DNA of 64,000 bases. Source: Tyto alba. Taxonomy: Eukaryota; Chordata; Aves; Strigiformes; Tytonidae. Positions within the stretch are counted from its first letter, which is position 1. The number at the start of each line of letters is the position of its first letter. A program made the position numbers and the translations under genes. A model generated the notes under the pieces. That model ran no database searches and was not told the origin of the DNA. It saw only the letters and a program-made list of their open reading frames with translations. This document shows positions 1 through 9,999 of this stretch, piece by piece. The DNA lies in assembly GCF_018691265.1 (NCBI RefSeq), contig NW_024881300.1, positions 5,036,046 to 5,100,045 of the forward strand, given 5' to 3'.

Positions 1-179
1 AATAACTTGGCAAACTGGGAGCCGTTTATCTCTTTTATCTTGGGACCTGATCCAATTAAATAAGTGCACATTTACATTTGCATCCATCAGGCATGAGCGT
101 GGAGAGGTCTGTGGTTTGCTCTAAGCAAATAAAAGCCAATTTCGCTGCAAAAGAGGTGTCTGGACCAAGACACCCCCTT
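1..179. promoter_or_regulatory. AT-rich non-coding segment, possible conserved element
   Basis: This is non-repetitive sequence with an ATTAAAT motif, a TTTGCAT octamer-like motif (about 75-81) and a GTGGTTTG RUNX-like core (about 111-118), immediately before a CpG island. No coding frame is convincing. Regulatory function is inference from composition and the Irx-cluster setting. Confidence 0.25.
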
Positions 180-256
180 GCCCGTCCCGGCCGCAGGGCC
201 GAGCCGAGCCGGGCCCACCGGGCGCGGGCAGGACGCGGCCCCGGGACGGGCCCCTT

Positions 257-335
257 CCCGGGCTCTCCGGGTCCCCTCCCGGGCTCTCCGGGTCCCCTCC
301 CGGGCTGGCCGGGCCCTTTCCCGGGCTGGCCGCGC
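257..335. repeat. 21-bp GC-rich minisatellite, about 3.7 copies
   Basis: Units starting with CCCGGGCT repeat at 257, 278, 299 and 320. The first two are identical, the third differs at a few bases and the fourth is partial. The period is a multiple of three, which inflates open frames on both strands. Confidence 0.9.
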
Positions 336-1113
336 AGCACCGCCGCGGCAGAAAGCGATGGTTATTGCACAAGTGCCTGCAGCAGCCCGAGCCGGGCTCC
401 CGGCACGCTGCGAGTTCGCACATGCTCTAATTATAACAGATGAGTAACGCCGTGCGGAGGACATTTATTTTCTGGTAGTTGGAGGTGAAGAGATTTCTGG
501 CTGAGGAGGCTGGCAGCGCCCGGCGGAGCCCCGCGCCGGGAGCCGCTCCGGCCGGCCCGGCCCCCGGGGGTTTGCCAGGGTGGCCCGGCTCCGGCCTCCC
601 GCCGCCGCGGGGCCGAAGCGAGGGGAGGCTAAAGGGGCCCGGGCAGCCCCTGCGCCCGCAAACCAGCCGTAAAAATCATGCGGGGCGCTCCCGTTGAGTA
701 ACGGGTGTTAAACAAACGCAGGCACCCCGAAAGGAGAGGGGGATGGGTCGCGGGATGCGAAGCGACCCGTCCAGGCCGTGGAACCGCACCTCCTGCGCGG
801 CTCTCCGCGCCCTTGCGACACCGGCTGTCCCCAGCCCCTTGCGGGAAAGCAGCCCCGGGGCACCCCGCGCCTCCGCGGCCGCGCATCTATCGTTTGGAGG
901 AGAAGTAGAAGCGCCCATGCCGGGGGCACTGGCGTCCCCTCCGGTCAGCGTTAGGCGCTCCCGTGCCTGCAGCGGGGGAGCCGGGGGCTCCTGCCGCGGA
1001 GCGGGGGGCTCCCGCGGAGCGCTGCCGGGCGAGGAAGCGCAGCGCCCGGCTCGGGGCCCTCTCCCGCGGCCGCCCCGTCGGGCAGGGCCGGCACCTCGGC
1101 CCGTCCCTCGCCG

Positions 1114-1154
1114 GCCCCGGGCGAGCCCTGGCCCCGGGCGAGCCCTGGCCCCGG
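1114..1154. repeat. 17-bp tandem repeat, about 2.4 copies
   Basis: The unit GCCCCGGGCGAGCCCTG occurs at 1114-1130 and 1131-1147, followed by a partial copy. It lies inside the CpG island. Confidence 0.85.
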
Positions 1155-1290
1155 CAGAGAACGGCCCGTGGGCCGCCCCGCGCCGCCGCTTCCGCGCCCG
1201 CGGAGGCGCGGTGGAGGAATGCGGGGACAATGCGCCATCTGTCACCGCCGGGCCGCGCCGCGGCCGGGAGCGCCGCCGAGGGCGCTGATT

Positions 1291-1790
1291 TATGCTGAAT
1301 GCGCCTTAGAAGATCTCGATGTAGACTTTGTCTTTCTCTGTCAGAGCCAAGTAAAAAGAAACAGCTGGCCTGAATTTTTAGCACCCATAATTAATTAAGA
1401 GCTTCATTCCTGGGATTTGATGATTCAATAAAGCAAGACCCTTATTCCCCTATGTGATTCCAGTGAATATCTACTCCACTCCAATCCTTTTGGGTCCCAA
1501 GATAGGGCAGATTAACACTCTTTTTCTGTGGGAGAGAGGGGAAAAAATGCCTCAAGATTGCATCTGAGGCGCACACAAAAGGTAAATTCAAAACTGCCAC
1601 TTGTTCTCTGCAAAGGCTCCTTATTCTTCGCTATTGATGTATTTGTGCCAGGTTTTAAAGAAACCAGAGGGGGATGAGGAATTAACATATTGCTCATTTG
1701 GAAAAACAGCCGGTTCTGGTTTTGGTAACACTTGTTCCCTTGCCAGCCACAGATGTCCTTACTAATAATCTAGGCAGGTCACAGAAAGAG
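1291..1790. promoter_or_regulatory. AT-rich non-coding block between CpG islands
   Basis: This is low-repeat sequence with homeodomain-type cores (ATAATTAATTAAG near 1387-1399, GATGATTCAAT near 1419). No plausible coding exon was seen. Its lack of simple repeats and its place between islands fit a cis-regulatory element of the Irx cluster; this is inference. Confidence 0.3.
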
Positions 1791-1956
1791 GGGAGCGGGG
1801 GGGCGGGCTCCCCTGGCACTGCCGTGCCGCTCTGAGCCGCCCCGGCCGCGGCTGCTGGGGCGGCCGCTGGCCGCGCAGCCGGGCGCAACGCTCCGCCGGG
1901 TGCGCAGTACCCGCGGCTGAGGACCGGCGCTGTGTGCTGGGCCGTGGGGCTGAGTT

Positions 1957-1998
1957 GGTTTTGTTTTGTTTTGTTTTGTTTTGTTTTGTTTTGTTTTA
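1957..1998. repeat. (TTTTG)n pentanucleotide repeat, about 8 copies
   Basis: A nearly perfect TTTTG array sits at the end of a short GC-rich segment (about 1790-1950). No transposon body is recognisable beside it. Confidence 0.93.
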
Positions 1999-2180
1999 AT
2001 TCATCTATGATTTAGGTTGAAGTTCCTGTACTTTTCCCTACTGCAAACCCTCGTGATATTTTTCAGTCGCCTCCTTTAAAGTTGCTGACCGCCTGATTGC
2101 CCGTGTTCTCTTGGCGGACGGGCTTTCAAGTAGTTTCTAGGCACGACACGAGAAGATGCTGTTCAGATCCTCTTACCGGG

Positions 2181-2234
2181 GTGTGTGTGTGTGTGTGTGT
2201 GTCGGGAGGGGGGGGTGGGGAGGGGGGGGGAGAG
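2181..2234. repeat. (GT)11 followed by G-rich runs
   Basis: GT dinucleotides (2181-2202) lead into several runs of G separated by single bases (2205-2231), a pattern compatible with G-quadruplex formation. Confidence 0.9.
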
Positions 2235-2239
2235 GCCCA

Positions 2240-3350
2240 ATAAGCCAATTAGACGCCACCGCGCCGTCCCGGCCGCCGCGGAAGCTCCGCGCCGCGCGGG
2301 AGCCCCGTAGGTTAATCGGGACAATTGAAAAAGCAACACTCGCGGGGAGAGCAGCGGGGGGGATGTAAACACGGTCCGGGGTGTTGAGGGTCTAAATTAG
2401 GATTTGTTTTGTTTTTAAGCGTGAAAGAGGAAGCAGCAGGGCTGCGGGCTGCGCCAGGCTCCCCGCCTCTCCCGCCCTTCGTCTCCGCGATTGGGAAGCG
2501 GGGCTGGAGGTACAGGGGGGTCCCGCCGCCCCCGCTGGAGCTCGGGGGGGCTGTGCCGGCTGCCGAGCGCACCCCCAGCTCTGTCCCTTTTCCTCCAGGA
2601 CGAAAGGGACTTTACCGTGGATGGGACCGCTGGCTGCAGCCCCGGGCTCCCAGCCCCGCCCGGGGTCTCGTCCTCTCGGGCCCACCGGGACGGGCGCGGC
2701 CGGCCCCGGGGCGCTTGGGGAGGTTTCCCCGGGGAGAGGGCGCTTGGCTCGGCCGGGCGTGGAGGGGGGCTCCGCGCCGGTCCCCCCCGACGGGAGCTGC
2801 GCGCTATGCCCGAGCGGCTGCGGCTTTCCGCCGGGAGCCTCCGCACGTCCCCATCAGGCTCTCGGTCCGCGGCGTGGACTGAGCTGTTCCCGCGGTCCCA
2901 CGCGTGGGCGCCGCCGGGCCAACCAGCTTCTCGGCCACGGTGGGAGGTTCGGGGGGGGGATGTCGGACTGTCACCTGCGAGAGGGGGGCGGCCCGTGCCC
3001 CGCACCCCCGCTGCCACCTGCGCCGTTCAAACCCGCGCCGGCGGCAGCGCGGAAAGGGGCGACTAGTTTCCCGCGGGCGCGGAGCGGCGTCCCGCTGAGG
3101 CTGGGGCCGTGCCCACCTGCGCCCGTGGGCGAGCACCTGCTCCCAGGCGCGCTGGTAGGAGCCCGGCCCGCAGGGTCCCGCCGCCAGCCCCGGTCTTCCC
3201 CCCCGCCTGCCCCCAAACGGCCCTGCCACGGCACGGCCGCCCTCCTGCCCCCCAGCCCCCGTGGGGCGGCCCGCGGCCCTGCGCGGTGCCTCGGCGGGGT
3301 CCGCTCCCAGCGGGAAGCGTCGCTCCCGGCCTCTCCGGAGGCTACTCCCC
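2240..3350. promoter_or_regulatory. CpG island (intergenic, IRX5 3' side)
   Basis: GC-rich, CpG-dense DNA with overlapping open frames in nearly all phases. No splice-supported exon or protein family is recognisable, so I treat it as a non-coding island. Confidence 0.7.
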
Positions 3351-4480
3351 AGTAACCTACAGCGACTTTAATTGGCAGCAGACGTTATTTTTATTTTAAG
3401 ACATCCTCAAAAAAATTTTTGTTGAACAACAAATTAACATGCCAGAGGCAAAAAAGGCGGACGCTGCCCCCTCCCCCCTGCTGTTATAAAAAAAGAAACT
3501 GGGGAAATCGTGCTTATTTTACAGACAGGCTGTACAGTACATCTCCCGCGGCAGGGGAAAAGGGTGAAGAATAAAATTGTTGTATGAAATCGATGGGGCT
3601 ACAATAATAGTTATGGTTTAAAATAGGCGACAGACTGCAACCTAAAGGAAACGGTTAATTCCCTTAGGAATTTATACATCAAACGAAAACCGTATTGAGA
3701 TCGCTGATAGACCTATTCAAAATAGCCCCGATTATAAGGAATAGGGCTTTTGAACGAGCGAAGCTCCTAAGCTGCTTTGCAAAATAGCTTTTTCAGAGAT
3801 AGGAAGATCAGCTGGGGAAAGGTAGAGCGACAATTAAAAAAAAAAAAATCCATAGCTAGATGAATAATTAAAACCTATTTATTTGGAGATAGTCATTCCA
3901 CCGGGGGAACCTGTTGTCTCCGGAGCGCGGCCAGCCCCGGCGGTGCCCACGGGGAGCGGCGGGGCCGGGCAGAGCCTGGGCGGGGGGCGGCTGCCCCTGC
4001 CCCTCGCCTCGCCAACTTTCCCCCGTTTTAAGCAAGGCAGGTGAGTGCAATAAAGCTCACAGCTGCGCAAAAAATACGCCTTCCTGCGGGTCTCCCCAGC
4101 TGGAAAGAAAAGATCCAAGCGAGGAATTCGAGCGTTTTTTAAAAATTCAGCTGGAATTTATAAAGTGACAAAATAACATACTATTATCCCAGGAATATTT
4201 GATTCTTTACACATTCAGCTTGAAACAATTTTGATTTTAAACCAGATTATCTACAAAGATCGAATAACCAAGTGAACATGGACTGCATCTTTCAAACATA
4301 AAATACAAACTACTATTTAAAGTCCTGTAAAACGTAAATATGCATGAATAAACCCGTTACAGCTAATAAATGTCGCTGACAAAGTTGAAGAGATTAGAAA
4401 ATAATTATCTGTCTCGTAAAGAAAAAAACCCAAACAAACAAAACGAGGGGGTGCCTCGGCTCCAGTGGTCCTGGTGATAT
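3351..4480. promoter_or_regulatory. AT-rich non-coding segment between CpG islands, probable regulatory DNA
   Basis: A unique, low-repeat AT-rich stretch, interrupted by a small GC-rich patch (about 3900-4020). It has CpG-containing blocks inside AT-rich sequence (for example near 3640-3780) and several TTAAT/TAATTA cores. No coding exon is supported. Enhancer function is inference. Confidence 0.35.
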
Positions 4481-5400
4481 TCCCAATATTCCCATCACGT
4501 TAACAGCGCCGATGAGCTGGCGGACAACTGACCCCCCCAAATCCGATTTGAACAGGGGAAACCCCGTCCCCGGAGCCGAGCGCTGGCGCGGTTCCTCGCC
4601 GTTGTCGCTTCAGAGGGGACCGGGGCTGCGCGGATGGCCGCACCGGCGGGGACCCAGCGAGGGCTGGGGGTGCCGCTGGGCAGCACCCACCGCGCTCGGG
4701 GCCCCGCTCTCGGCGGCGGCGGGGAGGCGCCGAGAGGTCTCGGGGCGGTCCCTGTCCCCGCACACGGGGGACGCGTGGCGGCTGGGAGCCCCCCGGCCGC
4801 GGCGCGTCGTGGCGGGGGCTGCGCGGAGCGGAGCGCGGCGGCCCCGCGGGGCTCCCGCACCGCCCAGACAAACCCGGGCCGAGTGTGACACCTACCTGCC
4901 AGCGCCGGGAAGCACCGCGCCCGCGGCCGGCCCTGCGCGGGGCTCCGCGGCCGCCCGCCCAGACCGCGCCGTCCCGGGGGCCGAGAGCAGCGGGGCAAAG
5001 CGCCGGGGGGGGGGGGGGGGGTGGGAAAAGGGGGAAGGGGCGGGGGGGCCGGGGCCTCCGGACCGAGCGGCTCTGCCTGTGCAAGCCCCGTCCCCGGGCA
5101 CCGCCGCTGCACCTCTGCAGCAGCGACGCGGGGTAAATCTGGCAGAAAATCGAACTCATTAACAAAGTTCACCAGCTGATTGCTTTGCATAAAACGCGAC
5201 ACTGATTGGAAGTAATTAGGTTAAAAGATGGGACTGCGCTTCGATTTGGTGTTTCTAACAAGTGCTTTTGTGCGTGGCCTGATTTAAGCCTTTCCCTCCG
5301 GAACCAGCGGCCCCGGCCCCAGCTCCGGCCCGCTGCCGCTCGCCTCTCCCCGGCCCCGCGGGCGGCTCTCGCCGCCGGAGCTCGACCTCTTAGAAACCGT
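4481..5400. promoter_or_regulatory. CpG island nearest the IRX5 3' end
   Basis: A GC-rich block with dense CpG and a run of 17 G (5005-5021) inside a longer G-rich stretch. Long open frames exist in several phases on both strands but lack family similarity and are attributed to composition. Confidence 0.7.
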
Positions 5401-5479
5401 CAGTCACTTTGAAAAAGGCTTCAGGAACTACCCTAAAGTCCTAAACGGAGCCCCACGTTTCTTTTAAAACGTGTCTGTC

Positions 5480-5512
5480 TTTTTTCTTTTTTTTTTTTTT
5501 TTTTTTTTTTTT
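5480..5512. repeat. Poly-T tract
   Basis: A near-uninterrupted T run, broken by one C, ends in CCCCGCAG. It is close to the distal end of the IRX5 3' UTR and could also be taken for a plus-strand splice acceptor; no exon after it is convincing. Confidence 0.9.
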
Positions 5513-5559
5513 CCCCGCAGCTATACACATATCTGCCCCTTGCAAAAACAGAGTGGTTT

Positions 5560-6203
5560 TGATTCTGTTAAAAATCTCTTTTAATTAAATATTTGCATTT
5601 TACAAAGGCGGCTGCAGTTTTTTTTGTATCTAGTAAGTATAACCTATTTTTTTTTTTTTGTATTATAGTTTAGCTCACACCCAAGGAAAAAAAAAACAAT
5701 AGGCATAAAAAATTAAATTAAACTTGTATATATATATTTTAAAACTATGAAACAATTCGGAAAAAGACACAGAAATGTATATATTTATATTACGAAAACA
5801 ACATTAATGCCTGTACAGGTGTCTTGATTTCATAATTTACTTCAAAGATACTGTATTATCAATTTAAATACAAAAAGCTACATTAAATATACAGAATAAG
5901 ATTTAATACAAATCTTTCTTCTTTGTGTGTGTGAGAGAGAGTGTGTCACTCGTTCGCTTTTCACTTGGTTAAGACATTTCTGGGCGGTTTCCACCCGGCC
6001 CTTTCCAATAGACTCTATAAACTTTTGAAGGGGGTGCTGGCAAGGAGGGGGCAGCTGGTCTTTTTCTGTTTTTGTTTTTCTTTTGGTAGTGGAAAAATAA
6101 CTGCCAAAGCAATTTATTATTTCTCTCAATAAATTAAAAAAAAAAAAAAAAAAAAAAGAACAAAACCACAGTCCCAGGAGGGGGTAAGGAGGAGAAGCCG
6201 ATA
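5560..6203 (-). other. IRX5: IRX5 3' UTR (distal end uncertain)
   Basis: AT-rich sequence follows the IRX5 stop codon. Possible poly(A) signals in the IRX5 direction are AATAAA at 6118-6113, ATTAAA at 5907-5902 and ATTAAA at 5587-5582, so the 3' UTR could be about 0.1, 0.3 or 0.6 kb. A 22-base A run on plus (6136-6157) reads as T22 in the transcript. Confidence 0.55.
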
Positions 6204-6973
6204 TTAAATGTTGGACATACCTTTCTTCAGTTCGTAAGGTGAGTCTTTGCAAAGGTCTACTTGGGACTGGCTCCGGATCATTTTAGTGTCTTTAGCCAGG
6301 CTCTCGGCTCTGCTGAGGACAGTCTGGTTTAATCCATTGAAGTGGGCGCCGGGGGCGGCGGCGGCGGGCCCGCCGGCGGGGTGCCCGTGCAGGGCCCCGA
6401 AGGAGCCGTAGTTCGTGTACCCGGGGTAGAAGGGCGCGGTGTAGTAAAGCGGCCGCGGCAGGACCGCCCCGTTGGGGAAGGGGCACTGCGCGGCCGGCGA
6501 GCGCGGCCGCGGAGGCGAGCGCGACGGGCCGCCGCCGCCCAGCACGGCGGGGCCGGGGGGGGCCGCCTCGCCGCCGGCCTCCTTCGCCTTGTCCGCCGAG
6601 GTGGCGATCTCGGCCAGCGACCAGAGCTTGGGCTTAGCGAGGGCCGCCTGCTGCGGCGAGTGGATGACGGAGGCGCCGGTGGCGGCGGGCAGCAGCGGGT
6701 GCAGGTCGGCGGCGTGCGGCGGCCCGGCGGCGGCGGAGGGCGGGCGGTACGGCGGGGGCTCCTCGCCGCCCGCCGGCGGCAGCCCGCGGCCCGCCGGGCA
6801 CGGCCCCAGCGGGGAAGAGCCGGGCGCCTTGGAGGGGGGGGCGGGCGGCCCGTCGAGCCGCTCCTCCGCCGGCTCTTTGCAATCCGAGTCGCTGAGGCCG
6901 CCCTCGGCCTCCCGGGGGCCGGGGGACTCCTGGAGGCGCTCGCAGCCCGGCGCTGCCTTGGGATCCGCCGCTC
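6204..6973 (-). CDS. IRX5: IRX5 coding exon 3 (residues 219-474, stop)
   Basis: The exon starts after a CCCCCAG acceptor (AG at 6975-6974) and runs 770 nt to TAA at 6206-6204. It encodes a Pro/Ala/Gly-rich regulatory tail, a serine/acidic motif (GGLSDSD), the Iro-box-like motif, an aromatic block ([20 protein letters not shown], residues 391-410) and the conserved C-terminal end. The long open frames on the opposite strand here are by-products of GC-rich sequence. Confidence 0.96.
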
Positions 6974-9237
6974 CTGGGGGAGGGGGGGGAAGAGGAGAGG
7001 GGTGGGGGGCAGCTCTCGGGCTCGCCCTGCGCCCCCAAACCCGCCCACCCACTTCGCCGCCCCCCCCCCCCCCCTCCATCGCTTCCCCCCCTCCCACCCC
7101 CCGTCGCAAGGCCCGCAGCGCTGCCCTCCGGCTCCCCCCGCCCCGGCTGCCCGCTCCGGGAGGGGGGGGGGGGGGGGGGCACGCACACACACACATACAC
7201 ACACACAACACGGGCCGGGGGCAGCCCCGAGGGCGCGGGCGCGTCCGAGCCCGCTGCCCTACCTGTGTCCGGTGTCCCGGGGTCCCCCTTCTCCTCCAGT
7301 TTCTGGGGCTCGTCCTCGTCGTTCTTCTCGAGGTCGATGTTCTCCTCTTCCTCCTCGTCCTCGCTGCGGTTCCGCGGGGTCCAGGTCATTTTGTTCTCCT
7401 TTTTGAGCCGCCGCCGCGCGTTGGCGAACCAGGTGGAGACCTGGGTGAGGGTCATTTTGGTGATGATGGCCAGCATGATCTTCTCGCCCTTGGTGGGGTA
7501 GGGGTTTTTCCGGTGCTCGTTGAGCCAGGCCTTGAGGGTGGCCGTGGCGTCCCGCGTCGCGTTCTTGCGGTACGCGGGGTCCCCGTAGGGGTAGGAGCCG
7601 AGCGGCGCCGCGTACGGGTGGTAGCCCAGGGAGCCGGCCATGCCCGGCGTGTGGTCGTAGGGCGAGCCCTGGGGAGAGAGGGGACAGCGGCCCGGCGGGG
7701 CGAGGTCAGGCGGCCGCGGGGCGACAAGGACACGGCAAGGGCAGCGCCAGGGCCTGCCCGCGGCCCCTGCCCGCGCCCCGCCGCCTCTCCCCCGGCGCTT
7801 GCCCTGCGCGGCTTCTCCCCCGGCTCCTTCCCGGGAGAACGGGCGGAAGGGCCTGGGGGCTCGCCGGGGCCGGGAGGCTCCGGCCCCAGGAGGCCACTGG
7901 CCGCCTGCGGCGATCCAGCGCCTTTTCCCCGAATGCAGGCGCGGAAAAAGCAAGTGGGTAGCGCGGCGTGGGGGCGGAAAAAGGCGGGGGGACCATTCCC
8001 TTCGTCCCCGCGCTGCGATCGCGGCGGGCAACCTGCCGGGGCCAGGTGGCTGAGCCGGGCCGCTCCTCTGCCAGGCCAGGGGCGGGAGGAGGCAAAAAAA
8101 TAAAGGGGAGAGGAGGAAAGTAAAGAGAAAAGAAAAGAGACAAGAGTATAAAAAAGAGATGAGAGAAGAGAGAAAAGAGAGGAGAAAGAAAAGAGAGAAG
8201 AGACAAAAGAAAATAAAAGAGAGAAGAGGAAATATAAGAAAAGAAATAAAAGAGAGAAGAGAGAAAAGAGAAAAGAGAAGAGAAAAGGCAAGACAGAAAA
8301 GAAGAAACTGTGAAACTCTGCCTAGACCCTAAACAGAGGGAAGAACCTGAGCAACACTCCCCGGGTTTTGGGGGGACTGCGGGGCACCGGCGGCGGCCGC
8401 AGCTCCGCGGCAGGGATGCCCGGCGCCCCGGGCCGGCCCCGCGGTGCTCCGCAGGCGCGCACGGCGGCGCAGTGCCCTGCCTTCCCCTTCCCTTCTCCGC
8501 GCAGCGCCCGCGGAGCAGGTCGCGGCCACGGGATTAGAGCTCTGCTCTATTTAAGCAGCCTAATTATCGCCGTGCGGGGGGAAAGTTGCCTGGGTTTATC
8601 GCCCGGATTTCTCCCATCGCCGGCCGCTACCGGGTTCGTTCCCTTTTCAATCACAACAAGCTAATCGTTGTGGAATTGCGATTATTATTTTATATAAAAA
8701 ATAATAAAATAAAAAAATATATATTTTTTTTTTAGGGAATGAAATGGGCCCCCGCCCGCCCCAGCCCCGTCTGGCCTGGGCCGTGCCGCCCGGCTCCCCT
8801 CCCGCCCAGCAACAGTGTGCGGCAGCACGGGGCGGCGATGCGGGAAAGTTGGGCGGCGTGGCGGGGAGCCGCGCTCTCTTTTGTCCCCCTGAATCTCCAA
8901 AATAAAATCGGACCAAAAAGCAGGCCCGGGGTGGGGTGGGGGGGTGTCGGCGCCCGCGGGATGCCGCCGTGCCCGGGGCTGCTCTTACCACGTAGGAAGT
9001 GAAGGCGGCGGCGGCGGCGGCGGCCGGGTCGGTGCCGTACTGGAGGTGGGAGTTGTAACCCGGGGAAGGGGCGGTAAAGGCGGTAGATCCGGCATAAGGG
9101 GAAAAAGCGGAGCCCGAAGAAGATCTCCCAAGTTCATCGGTCCGGGGTCCGGAGATCACGCTGGTGCTGTATGCCGGGCAGGAGTAGAGAGCCAAGGACG
9201 CTGACGGCTGGTACAAGTAACCCTGAGGATACGACAT
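6204..9237 (-). CDS. IRX5: IRX5, Iroquois-class TALE homeodomain transcription factor (complete coding sequence, 3 exons)
   Basis: The coding sequence is the join of 8989-9237, 7263-7668 and 6204-6973 on the minus strand: 1425 nt, 474 residues plus TAA. The N-terminus [20 protein letters not shown] and the following serine-rich stretch are typical of IRX5 and differ from IRX2. The TALE homeodomain spans about residues 113-176, with the three-residue loop insertion PYP at 139-141 and recognition helix WFANARRR from 163. An acidic run (SEDEEEEEN) follows. The Iro-box-like motif [13 protein letters not shown] is at 330-342 and the conserved C-terminus [13 protein letters not shown] closes the protein. 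Human IRX5 is 483 residues, so the length fits. It is a nuclear DNA-binding regulator acting in neural, retinal, limb, craniofacial and cardiac patterning (family knowledge). The chosen ATG has G at -3 and matches the family start. No frameshift or missing homeodomain residue was seen. Confidence 0.98.
6974..7262 (-). other. IRX5: IRX5 intron 2
   Basis: This is a short 289-bp GT-AG intron. It holds a run of 18 G (7162-7179) directly followed by a CA dinucleotide repeat (about 7180-7208), and C-rich tracts. On the IRX5 sense strand these read as C18 and TG repeats. Confidence 0.93.
7263..7668 (-). CDS. IRX5: IRX5 coding exon 2 (homeodomain exon, residues 84-218 plus one base)
   Basis: The exon begins after a CCCCAG acceptor (AG at 7670-7669) with GGC TCG CCC TAC and ends at ACACAG|GTAGGG (GT at 7262-7261). 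It is 406 nt: 135 codons plus one base, giving a phase-1 intron. It contains the whole TALE homeodomain and the acidic stretch after it. The codon split with exon 3 restores Gly219. Confidence 0.96.
7669..8988 (-). other. IRX5: IRX5 intron 1
   Basis: This is a 1320-bp GT-AG phase-0 intron. It contains a GC-rich segment (7670-8060), a polypurine tract (8094-8307), another GC-rich segment and an AT-rich piece near 8690-8735. No coding potential in the IRX5 direction was recognised. Confidence 0.93.
8094..8307. repeat. Polypurine (GA/AAAG-rich) low-complexity tract in IRX5 intron 1
   Basis: About 214 bp are nearly pure A/G on the plus strand (only a handful of pyrimidines), built from irregular GAGA, AAAAGAG and AGAGAAG units. 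On the IRX5 sense strand it is a polypyrimidine tract. Such tracts can form triplex (H-DNA) or act as splicing-factor binding platforms; that role here is inference. Confidence 0.95.
8989..9237 (-). CDS. IRX5: IRX5 coding exon 1 (residues 1-83)
   Basis: Exon 1 codes 83 whole codons and ends in phase 0 at a GTG|GTAAGA 5' splice site (GT at 8988-8987). It carries a run of seven alanines (residues 72-78) encoded by a GCC-rich repeat at about 9004-9024, which is a likely length-variable tract. Confidence 0.96.
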
Positions 9238-9467
9238 GGCCAGGCGCACACATATACCCGGGAGCCCAAGGCGCCGGGAGGGAGCCGCCGCGCTGCCGGG
9301 CTGGGGCCGCTGCGGCCGGGGCTTCGCGGGCGCCTCTCCGCCCTCGCCAGCTGGGCAGCGGCGGCACCTTGCTCTGCGCCGGGGCTGCTGCTCCGCGCTC
9401 GCCTGCAGCCTGGCACCGCTTCCTCCTTTTTCTCCCCCTCCTCGCTTCCCTCTCTCTCTCTCTCTCT

Positions 9468-9499
<32 letters not shown>

Positions 9500-9597
9500 C
9501 TTCCCCTCGCTCCCTCTCTCCCCCTTGCACCGGGGGGCTTTTTTCTCCCCCCCCCCCCCCTTCCTCCTCGCTCTCGCTTTCCGAAGGGTCCTGCCAA
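9238..9597 (-). other. IRX5: IRX5 5' UTR (extent approximate)
   Basis: The sequence upstream of the IRX5 ATG stays free of in-frame stops back to about 9597 but contains no in-frame ATG, so the start at 9237 is kept. On the sense strand it carries a G-run (C14 on plus at 9547-9560), A29 (T29 on plus at 9471-9499) and a GA repeat (TC on plus, about 9450-9470). The transcription start is not determined; no clear TATA box was found. Confidence 0.55.
9451..9499. repeat. (TC)10 followed by T29 in the IRX5 leader
   Basis: A perfect TC dinucleotide run (9451-9470) passes straight into 29 T (9471-9499). In the IRX5 sense direction this is A29 followed by GA repeats, which would be unusual in a mature 5' leader if the start site lies upstream. 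Confidence 0.95.
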
Positions 9598-9599
9598 GA

Positions 9600-9990
9600 T
9601 GCTAAGTTGGAAATTGCAGCTCCTGACGCTTTCTGCGCGGCCCGGCGAGGCTCCTCCTTCGCGGGGTGTTGTCAGTGGAAGGACTGGCAGGACCCCGCTG
9701 GGCTGCCGCGGCCGGGCCCAACCAGCGGGAGGGCTCCGCGCTTCCCTCGGCCCTCCCCAGCGCTCAGAGGCTCAAGTGCGCCGGCTCCTGGATTGCAGTC
9801 ACCTCCGAACCATTTAAGATCAGCTCCAACTTTCTGCATGTGCTAAATACCGTGCGGAGCCGCGCTGCGCCGGAATGCAAGCCAATCAGTATATGAAAAA
9901 AAAAATAGATATTTAATAAGATTTATTAGCCGCCCGGCTCCCCCTCTGCGCAGCCACCCCTCCTCTTGCTCTCTGCCCCCTGCCCCTCCC
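9600..9990 (-). promoter_or_regulatory. IRX5: Probable IRX5 promoter region
   Basis: This is the CpG-rich to AT-rich transition just upstream of the IRX5 leader. A CCAAT box lies at 9882-9886 (GCCAATCAG on plus; it reads ATTGG in the IRX5 direction). An AT-rich stretch (about 9893-9930) follows. Assigned by position and CCAAT content, not by a mapped start site. Confidence 0.45.
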
Positions 9991-9999
9991 TCCACTAAA

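Larger units (their letters stand above)
180..1290. promoter_or_regulatory. CpG island downstream of IRX5 (distal)
   Basis: This stretch is very GC-rich with dense CpG. Open frames occur on both strands in several phases, as expected for GC-rich non-coding DNA, and none resembles a known protein. It includes a 21-bp minisatellite and a 17-bp tandem repeat. Clusters of such islands around homeobox genes are typical Polycomb-bound domains. Confidence 0.75.

Noticed and set aside
78..5400. Many overlapping open frames of 60-244 codons on both strands in the CpG islands left of IRX5
   Set aside because: GC-rich sequence has few stops; frames overlap in nearly all phases, are Pro/Arg/Gly/Ala-rich, and have no family match or splice support.
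6128..6157. AATAAA followed by A22 on plus, read as the tail of a retroposed cDNA
   Set aside because: It lies in the IRX5 3' UTR and no cDNA-like body or target duplication is visible to its left; a plain T-tract of the UTR is simpler.
6342..8103. Very long plus-strand open frames (up to 543 codons) antisense to IRX5
   Set aside because: They run across IRX5 exons and introns alike, in several phases, in extremely GC-rich DNA; the products are low-complexity and mirror the real exons.
8989..9597. N-terminally extended IRX5 as the main product
   Set aside because: No in-frame ATG exists upstream of 9237 and the [10 protein letters not shown] start is the family start; the open leader is kept only as a low-interest finding.
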